A stretch of DNA of 64,000 nt from Meinhardsimonia xiamenensis (lineage in GTDB: Bacteria; Pseudomonadota; Alphaproteobacteria; Rhodobacterales; Rhodobacteraceae), in the NCBI RefSeq assembly GCF_900102905.1, contig NZ_FNFV01000001.1:441501-505500 (forward strand), written 5' to 3'. The notes under the pieces are model-generated. The model did no database searches, was not told the origin of the DNA, and saw nothing but the letters and a program-made list of their open reading frames with translations. How positions within the stretch are numbered: the stretch's first letter is position 1; each line of letters begins with the position of its first letter. Made by a program: the position numbers and the translations under genes. This document shows positions 59,060 to 64,000 of the stretch, piece by piece.

Positions 59060-59090
59060 TTGACCTTCCAGTAACTGGAACCATTAGTTC
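59060..59090 (+). promoter_or_regulatory. CueR-type promoter of copA (19-bp spacer, dyad operator)
   Basis: TTGACC (59060-59065), a 19-bp spacer and TAGTTC (59085-59090). The spacer contains the perfect dyad TTCCAGT-A-ACTGGAA (59066-59080). A long spacer with a central dyad is the hallmark of MerR-family activated promoters, and cueR is encoded next to copA. Confidence 0.75.
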
Positions 59091-59154
59091 GCCCTTGCTC
59101 ACGAAAAGGCCGGGCCGCGGGCAGGGAAGCCTGGGCAGAGAAATGGAGGCCGCC

Positions 59155-61680
59155 ATGGCGGGAAGCTGCGATCTGACGCTTCAGGTGGAAGGTATGAGCT
59201 GCGCCTCCTGCGTGCGGCGGGTGGAGGCGGCGCTGGAGTCGGTGCCCGGCGTTGCCGATGCCTCCGTGAACCTCGCCACCGAAACCGCCCGCGTCACCCT
59301 GAACGGGGCGGTGCCGCCCTCCGCGCTCGTCGAGGCGGTGGAAAAGGCGGGCTATGCGCCGGTGGTCACCGAGGCGGTTCTCGACATCGAGGGCATGAGC
59401 TGCGCCTCCTGCGTCCGGCGGGTGGAACAGGCGCTGAAATCGGTGCCGGGGGTGATCGAGGCCAGCGTCAATCTGGCCAACGAGTCCGCCCGTGTGCGCT
59501 ACCTCGCGGGCACGACGACCCCGGCGGAGATTGCCAAGGCTGCCGCCGCAATCGGATATCCTGCCCACCCGCGCAGAACGGAAGGGGGCGCGGAGTTGGC
59601 GCCCGCCGAGGCGCGCCGCGCCGCCGAGATCGAAAGGCTCGGCCGACTCACGCTGCTGGCCGCGGTGCTGGCGGCGCCGGTCTTCGTTCTGGAGATGGGC
59701 AGCCATTTCATTCCCGGCATGCACGCGCTCATCGGCGCGACGATCGGGCACCAGACGAGCCGGGTGATCCAGTTCGTTCTGACCACCATTGTGCTCTCAG
59801 GTCCGGGACTGCGCTTCTACACCAAGGGCTTTCCCGCCCTCTTCCGGGGTGCGCCCGACATGAACGCGCTCGTCGCGCTTGGCACTTCGGCGGCCTATCT
59901 CTTTTCGGTGGTGGCGACCTTCGCCCCGCAACTTCTGCCCGAGGGGACGGCGCAGGTCTACTACGAGGCGGCGGCGGTGATCGTGGTGCTGATCCTCTTC
60001 GGCCGCTGGCTCGAGGCGCGCGCCAAGGGGCGCACCGGCGAGGCGATCCGCCGGCTCGTCGGCCTGCAGCCGAAGACGGCGCGGGTGATCCGCGACGGGG
60101 CGGCGGTGGAGGTGCCGATCGAGGAGATCGTGCCTGGCGACATCGTCGAGATCCGCCCCGGCGAGCGGGTGCCGGTCGATGGCGAGGTGGTCGAGGGCGC
60201 GAGCTTCGTGGACGAGAGCATGATCACCGGCGAGCCCGTGCCGGTGGAAAAGCGCCCCGGCGCGCAGGTCGTTGGCGGCACCGTCAACGGCAGCGGCTCG
60301 CTCAGGGTGCGTGCCACGGCGGTGGGGGCCGACAGCGTGCTGGCCCAGATCATCGCCATGGTGGAGGCCGCGCAGGGGGCGAAGCTGCCGGTGCAGGGTC
60401 TCGTCGACCGGATCACCGCCTGGTTCGTGCCGGCGGTGATGGCGGTGGCGGCGGTGACGGTGCTCATCTGGCTTGCGGTCGGGCCGGAGCCGGCGCTGGG
60501 GCACGCGCTCGTCGCGGGCGTCTCGGTTCTCATAATCGCCTGCCCCTGCGCCATGGGGCTGGCGACGCCGACCTCGATCATGGTCGGGACGGGCCGCGCG
60601 GCCGAGCTGGGCGTGCTCTTCCGCAAGGGCGATGCGCTACAGCGGCTCGAGGAGGTGCGCGTGGTCGCCTTCGACAAGACCGGCACGCTCACCCGCGGTC
60701 AGCCGGAAATGACGGACTTCGCCGTGGTCGGAGACTTTTCCGAGGCGGAAGTGCTCGCCGCCGTGGCGGCAGTGGAGGCGCGCTCGGAGCATCCCATCGC
60801 AAAGGCGATCGTGGCGAAGGCGCGGGCGCGTGATCTGACGCTTGCCGAGCCCGAGGCCTTCGAGGCGATCACGGGCTATGGCGTGTGCGCGCGGGTGGGC
60901 GGGCGCGAGGTGCTGGTCGGGGCGGACCGGCTGATGAAGCGCGAGGGCGTCGCGCTGGGCGAGATGGAGGAGCGCCTCGCCGAGCTTGCGCGGCGCGGGC
61001 GCACGCCGCTCCTTGCCGCCATCGACGGGCGGATTGCGGCGGTGATCGGTGTTGCCGATCCGGTCAAGCCCGGAACCCCCGCGGCCATCGCTGCCCTGCA
61101 CGAACAGGGGCTGAAGGTGGCGATGATCACCGGCGACAATGCGGTGACAGCGCGGGCGATTGCCGAGGAGCTTGGCATCGACGCGGTGGTGGCCGAGGTG
61201 CTGCCGGCGGGCAAGGTGGAGGCGCTGCGCCGGCTGCGCGGCGAACACGGCCCGCTCGCCTTCGTCGGCGACGGGATCAACGATGCTCCCGCCCTTGCCG
61301 AGGCCGATGTGGGCATTGCCATCGGCACCGGCACCGATGTGGCCATCGAGGCGGCCGATGTGGTGCTGATGTCGGGCGATCTGCGCGGCGTGGTCAACGC
61401 CTTCGCCATCAGCCGCGCGGTGATGCGCAACATCCGCCAGAACCTGTTCTGGGCCTTCGGCTACAACACCGCACTCATCCCGGTGGCGGCCGGTGTGCTC
61501 TACCCGGCGACGGGGATCATGCTCTCGCCCGTTCTGGCGGCCGGGGCGATGGCCATGTCGAGCGTCTTCGTGCTCTCCAACGCGCTCAGGCTGCGCTATT
61601 TGAAGCCTGCGCTCTCCGAGGAGCCGGACGCCTCGGCGGGGAAGGCGGAGGCCGGGCTGCGTCCGGCGGCAGCGGAATGA
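59155..61680 (+). CDS. copA: Copper-exporting P1B-type ATPase
   Basis: An 841-residue Cu(I) efflux ATPase with two N-terminal HMA domains bearing GMSCASC (Cys16/Cys19 and Cys83/Cys86), eight predicted membrane helices, the channel motif CPC (Cys463-Pro-Cys465), TGEP, the phosphorylation site DKTGT (Asp507) and HP in [19 protein letters not shown] is present. ATG 59155 has GGAGG at 5-bp spacing; ATG 59143 is an alternative 12 bp upstream. Downstream cueR lies 13 bp away, so copA-cueR forms a copper-responsive operon. Confidence 0.96.
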   Translation: MAGSCDLTLQVEGMSCASCVRRVEAALESVPGVADASVNLATETARVTLNGAVPPSALVEAVEKAGYAPVVTEAVLDIEGMSCASCVRRVEQALKSVPGVIEASVNLANESARVRYLAGTTTPAEIAKAAAAIGYPAHPRRTEGGAELAPAEARRAAEIERLGRLTLLAAVLAAPVFVLEMGSHFIPGMHALIGATIGHQTSRVIQFVLTTIVLSGPGLRFYTKGFPALFRGAPDMNALVALGTSAAYLFSVVATFAPQLLPEGTAQVYYEAAAVIVVLILFGRWLEARAKGRTGEAIRRLVGLQPKTARVIRDGAAVEVPIEEIVPGDIVEIRPGERVPVDGEVVEGASFVDESMITGEPVPVEKRPGAQVVGGTVNGSGSLRVRATAVGADSVLAQIIAMVEAAQGAKLPVQGLVDRITAWFVPAVMAVAAVTVLIWLAVGPEPALGHALVAGVSVLIIACPCAMGLATPTSIMVGTGRAAELGVLFRKGDALQRLEEVRVVAFDKTGTLTRGQPEMTDFAVVGDFSEAEVLAAVAAVEARSEHPIAKAIVAKARARDLTLAEPEAFEAITGYGVCARVGGREVLVGADRLMKREGVALGEMEERLAELARRGRTPLLAAIDGRIAAVIGVADPVKPGTPAAIAALHEQGLKVAMITGDNAVTARAIAEELGIDAVVAEVLPAGKVEALRRLRGEHGPLAFVGDGINDAPALAEADVGIAIGTGTDVAIEAADVVLMSGDLRGVVNAFAISRAVMRNIRQNLFWAFGYNTALIPVAAGVLYPATGIMLSPVLAAGAMAMSSVFVLSNALRLRYLKPALSEEPDASAGKAEAGLRPAAAE

Positions 61681-61693
61681 CGGAGACACGGGA

Positions 61694-62095
61694 ATGAACA
61701 TCGGAGACGTGGCCGAACGTTCGGGCCTGCCGGCCAAGACCATCCGCTATTACGAGGACATCGGGCTGATCCGCCCGAAGCGCGATGCCAACGGCTACCG
61801 CGCCTTCGACGAGCGCGACCTGCACAAGCTCACCTTCCTCGCCCGTGCCCGCGCGCTCGGCTTCTCCATCGAGGACTGCCGCGCGCTTCTGGCCCTCTAC
61901 GAGGACGACAGCCGCGCAAGCGCGGACGTCAAGCGCATCGCCGAGCGCCACCTCGCCCAGATCGACGCCAAGATTGCCGACCTTCGGGCCATGCGCGCCA
62001 CGCTCGCCCATCTCGTCGAAGCCTGCCACGGCGATGACCGGCCCGACTGCCCGATTCTGGAGGATCTGGGGGCTGGGGTGAGGCGCGACGCCTGA
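61694..62095 (+). CDS. cueR: Cu(I)-responsive transcriptional regulator CueR
   Basis: A 133-residue MerR-family activator. The winged helix (NIGDVAERSGLPAKTIRYYEDIGLI) is at the N-terminus, a dimerisation helix follows, and the metal-binding loop CHGDDRPDC has Cys111 and Cys119, spaced as in CueR (two Cys for monovalent copper; no third Cys as in MerR). ATG 61694 follows GGAGACACGGG. Its target is the dyad promoter upstream of copA. Confidence 0.95.
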   Translation: MNIGDVAERSGLPAKTIRYYEDIGLIRPKRDANGYRAFDERDLHKLTFLARARALGFSIEDCRALLALYEDDSRASADVKRIAERHLAQIDAKIADLRAMRATLAHLVEACHGDDRPDCPILEDLGAGVRRDA

Positions 62096-62102
62096 GCGCG
62101 GC

Positions 62103-63032
62103 TCAAAGCCCGAGCTCGGACGCATAGGGCGGATTGGCCCCCGCGCGCGAGACGGTGACGGCGGCGGCTCGGATGCCGAGGCCGACTATGCGCTCAAGCG
62201 CCTCATCCGTCGCATCGGCCAGCGCTTGCCGCGAGAGCATGCCTTCGCGTTCAAGCCCCGCAAGCACCCCGGCGTTGAAGGTGTCGCCCGCGCCGACCGT
62301 ATCGACGACTTCCACAGCCTCGGCCGGCACATGCAGCGCGCCACGGCGCGTGAAGGCGCGCGCGCCGGAAGCCCCCTCCGTGATCAGCACGAGTTTCGGC
62401 CCGCGCGCCAGGATTGCTCCCGCGAGATCGCTCACCTCGCCCGCGCCTTCGAGCCAGCGCAGATCCTCGTCGGACAGCTTGACGATGTCGGCCACAGCGA
62501 GAAGGCGGGCAAGCCGTGCGCGATAGGCGGTTTCGTCAGTGATGAAGCCGGGGCGGATGTTGGGGTCGATCATCGTCAGCCGGCCGTCTTTCGCCGCGCG
62601 CAGCATCAGCACTTCATAGGCCGAGCCGCAGGGCTCGGCGACAAGGCTGATGCCGCCGAAGAAGAGCGCTGTGACGCTTGCGGGCAGCTCGGGCAGGTCG
62701 CCCTCGCCAAGCATCCGCCCGGCGGTGTTCTCGTCGTAGAAGGCGTAGCTTGCGTGACCGTCTTTGAGCGTGACGAAGGCGAGCGTGGTGGGACGGTCGG
62801 AGATGGCGGCGAGGGAGTGATCAACCCCGGCTTCCTCGAGCGCCGCCATCAGCCTCTGGCCAAAGAGATCGCGCGACAGCCCCGAGAAAAAGCCCACCCG
62901 CGCGCCAAGCCGGCCGAGCGCGATGGCGGTGTTGAAGACGGCGCCGCCGGGGTAGGGGGCGAAGGCATCCTCCCCCGCCGCCGTCTTGCGCGGCAGCATG
63001 TCGATAAGCGCCTCGCCGCAGCACAGGATCAT
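62103..63032 (-). CDS. PfkB family carbohydrate kinase (probable fructokinase)
   Basis: A 309-residue sugar kinase of the ribokinase/PfkB family. Signatures: CCGEALIDMLP at the N-terminus, GGAVFNTAIALGRLGARVGF (PfkB signature 1) and VDTVGAGDTFNAGVLAG (signature 2, with catalytic Asp). The IDPNIRPGFI motif and the FYDENTAGRML loop resemble fructokinases. The start is ATG 63032. A LacI-type palindrome lies 13 bp upstream, so the gene probably belongs to a sugar regulon whose repressor and transporter are outside the window. Confidence 0.9.
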   Translation of the reverse strand: MILCCGEALIDMLPRKTAAGEDAFAPYPGGAVFNTAIALGRLGARVGFFSGLSRDLFGQRLMAALEEAGVDHSLAAISDRPTTLAFVTLKDGHASYAFYDENTAGRMLGEGDLPELPASVTALFFGGISLVAEPCGSAYEVLMLRAAKDGRLTMIDPNIRPGFITDETAYRARLARLLAVADIVKLSDEDLRWLEGAGEVSDLAGAILARGPKLVLITEGASGARAFTRRGALHVPAEAVEVVDTVGAGDTFNAGVLAGLEREGMLSRQALADATDEALERIVGLGIRAAAVTVSRAGANPPYASELGL

Positions 63033-63045
63033 TGTCGCCCCTCCA

Positions 63046-63057
63046 GTTAGCGCTAAC
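63046..63057. promoter_or_regulatory. LacI/GalR-type operator upstream of the PfkB kinase
   Basis: The perfect palindrome GTTAGCGCTAAC, with the central CG step typical of LacI-family operators, lies 13 bp upstream of the kinase ATG. The regulator gene is not in the window. Confidence 0.6.
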
Positions 63058-63124
63058 GCCCTTTAACTCCCGGCGCCGACAGAGGCAATCGCCCCGGAAT
63101 TTGATGCGTGTCAAGGTGAGCTCT

Positions 63125-63152
63125 CTTCAAACGCGCGAAAGGCTTCCCACAT
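63125..63152 (+). promoter_or_regulatory. Candidate RpoH (heat-shock) promoter of the Hsp20 gene
   Basis: CTTCAA (63125-63130), a 14-bp spacer and TCCCACAT (63145-63152) resemble the sigma-32 pattern CTTGAA-N13-15-CCCCATNT. It lies 37 bp before ATG 63190. The match is imperfect, so confidence is low. Confidence 0.4.
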
Positions 63153-63189
63153 CACAACTGGTCAAGGATTGATGGAAGGAGGTCCAGCC

Positions 63190-63606
63190 ATGGTCGAGAA
63201 ATCCGAACTCTCAAGCTTCTGGCCCTCGCTCTACGAGCCCTTCCGCAGCTTTGGCGCGCGGCTGGCCGAGTGGCTCACTCCGGCCTCCGAAGCCGCCTCC
63301 ACCGAAGATGCCTATGTCATCAAGATCGAGCTTCCGGGCGTGGACGAGAAGGATATCGACATCACCGTGGAGAACGGTGTTGTCACGGTGAAGGGCGAGA
63401 AGAAGAGCGAGAAGGAGGAAAAGGGCGAGACCTGGTATTTCTCCGAGCGGCAGTACGGCGCCTTCGCTCGCAGCTTCCGCCTGCCTGCCGATGCGGATGA
63501 GGCCAAGGTTCAGGCCGAGCTCAAGGATGGCGTGCTGACCATCACCGTGCCGCGTGTTCAGCCCGAGCCGCCGGCCTCGAAGAAGGTCGAGATCAAGAAG
63601 GGCTGA
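63190..63606 (+). CDS. Hsp20/alpha-crystallin family small heat-shock protein
   Basis: A 138-residue ATP-independent chaperone. The alpha-crystallin domain (about residues 38-135) has AYVIKIELPGVDEKDIDITVENGVVTVKGEKK and the family motif FARSFRLPADADEAKVQAELKDGVLTITVP. The C-terminal extension is short and lacks the usual IxI/V motif. ATG 63190 is preceded by AAGGAGG at 8-bp spacing; an earlier in-frame ATG (63172) is possible. It is closed by a bidirectional terminator at 63629. Confidence 0.93.
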   Translation: MVEKSELSSFWPSLYEPFRSFGARLAEWLTPASEAASTEDAYVIKIELPGVDEKDIDITVENGVVTVKGEKKSEKEEKGETWYFSERQYGAFARSFRLPADADEAKVQAELKDGVLTITVPRVQPEPPASKKVEIKKG

Positions 63607-63628
63607 CGGGCGGCCTGCAAGGTTGAAA

Positions 63629-63660
63629 GGGGCTGCCGGAGAGATCCGGCGGCCCCTTTT
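63629..63660. terminator. Bidirectional intrinsic terminator
   Basis: GGGGCTGCCGGA (63629-63640) pairs with TCCGGCGGCCCC (63645-63656) around GAGA, with TTTT on the right and AAA on the left. It serves the Hsp20 gene and, on the other strand, the nitroreductase gene that ends at 63665. Confidence 0.85.
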
Positions 63661-63664
63661 CCCT

Positions 63665-64000
63665 TCATCCCTCGGGTGGCGTGCCGCGCCACTCCACCAC
63701 CTCCGAGAGCGGCGCGCGTTCGGTGCGGAAGGCGTTGGCGGGGTGGTCGCGGTCCTCCCGGCCGAAGGAGATGGCGCAGACCACCCAGCGGTCGTCGGGG
63801 ATGTCGAAATGGCGGTGCAGGAAGGGCGCATAGGGCGCCACCGCCGCCTGGGGGATCGTCGCCACGCCAAGCGCCTCGGCGGCCAGCGTGAAGGCGGTCA
63901 CATAGCCGCCGCAGTCAAGCACACCATAGGGCCCGAGGGCGGCAGGGGTGGTGATCAGCGCCACATGCGGGGCGCCGAAGAAGCGGAAGTTCTCCAGCAT
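63665..64000 (-). CDS. Nitroreductase family protein, C-terminal part (5' end outside window)
   Basis: The last 111 residues of an FMN-dependent NAD(P)H nitroreductase: ALITTPAALGPYGVLDCGGYVTAFTLAAEALGVATIPQ and CAISFGREDRDHPANAFRTERAPLSEVV, the family C-terminus. The window edge cuts the N-terminal half (family about 200-220 residues), so the ATG at 64000 is internal. The substrate is unknown. Confidence 0.85.
   Translation of the reverse strand: MLENFRFFGAPHVALITTPAALGPYGVLDCGGYVTAFTLAAEALGVATIPQAAVAPYAPFLHRHFDIPDDRWVVCAISFGREDRDHPANAFRTERAPLSEVVEWRGTPPEG

Overview
The window is 64 kb of chromosomal, high-GC DNA that reads as an alphaproteobacterium of the Rhodobacterales (Rhodobacter/Paracoccus-like). 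The evidence is the gene content: a separate F1 operon atpHAGDC, a glutathione-dependent formaldehyde dehydrogenase, a class II (B12-dependent) ribonucleotide reductase, DUF1489, DUF2794 and DUF2125 proteins, a Hint-domain protein of the Rhodobacterales type, and a LexA box of the GTTC-N7-GTTC form described for Rhodobacter. I see no integrase, transposase, CRISPR array, tRNA or rRNA. Base and codon use look even, so this appears to be core genome rather than an island.

Layout. 1-13 kb: a YbbP/YbbA-type ABC exporter (truncated at the left edge) divergent from a TesA-like arylesterase, then an aldehyde dehydrogenase, a 1-Cys peroxiredoxin, YnfA, an MltB-like lytic transglycosylase, an M17 aminopeptidase coupled to an NlpC/P60 hydrolase, and DUF2794. 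These are followed by an apparent tandem pair of small RNA genes (about 9.73-10.10 kb), an orphan ImuB with a LexA box, and adhC. 13-25 kb: a NYN RNase-like protein, DUF1489, nrdJ, an LpxR-like lipid A deacylase, a Hint-domain gene interrupted by an in-frame amber codon, rpsD, YqhA, the overlapping hisC-tyrA-extensin cluster, DUF2125 and a ChaC-like gamma-glutamylcyclotransferase.

25-34 kb: an ExbB/MotA-like channel next to an 1100-residue MotB/OmpA-like protein with a giant coiled coil (a predicted proton-driven stator pair), a secreted M23 peptidase, clpA, gloB and a methyltransferase. 34-43 kb: atpHAGDC, an H-type lectin-domain protein, prs, a 2-hydroxychromene-2-carboxylate isomerase-like protein and a P-loop kinase. 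43-54 kb: aldose 1-epimerase and an SMP-30 lactonase, the zinc-uptake locus znuA / zur-znuC-znuB with a Zur-like palindrome, a nucleotide-sugar epimerase, an IlvD/Edd dehydratase, an acyl-CoA ligase and a 3-hydroxybutyrate dehydrogenase. 54-64 kb: gph, a redoxin, an exported metallo-beta-lactamase-fold protein under an ATTC-N8-GAAT palindrome, aroQ, a Na/Pi cotransporter, NUDIX, copA-cueR with a 19-bp-spacer MerR-type promoter, a PfkB sugar kinase, Hsp20 and the end of a nitroreductase gene.

Across the window, five intergenic regions share a composite repeat: a GC-rich hairpin next to a conserved GGGTATTT...CCAGGATGATGG-like tail. The items most worth a second look are the tandem small-RNA pair with identical C-rich apical loops, the stator plus giant coiled-coil pair, the amber-interrupted Hint gene and the sulfide-type operator upstream of the MBL gene. 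All identifications come from reading the sequence; no database search was run.
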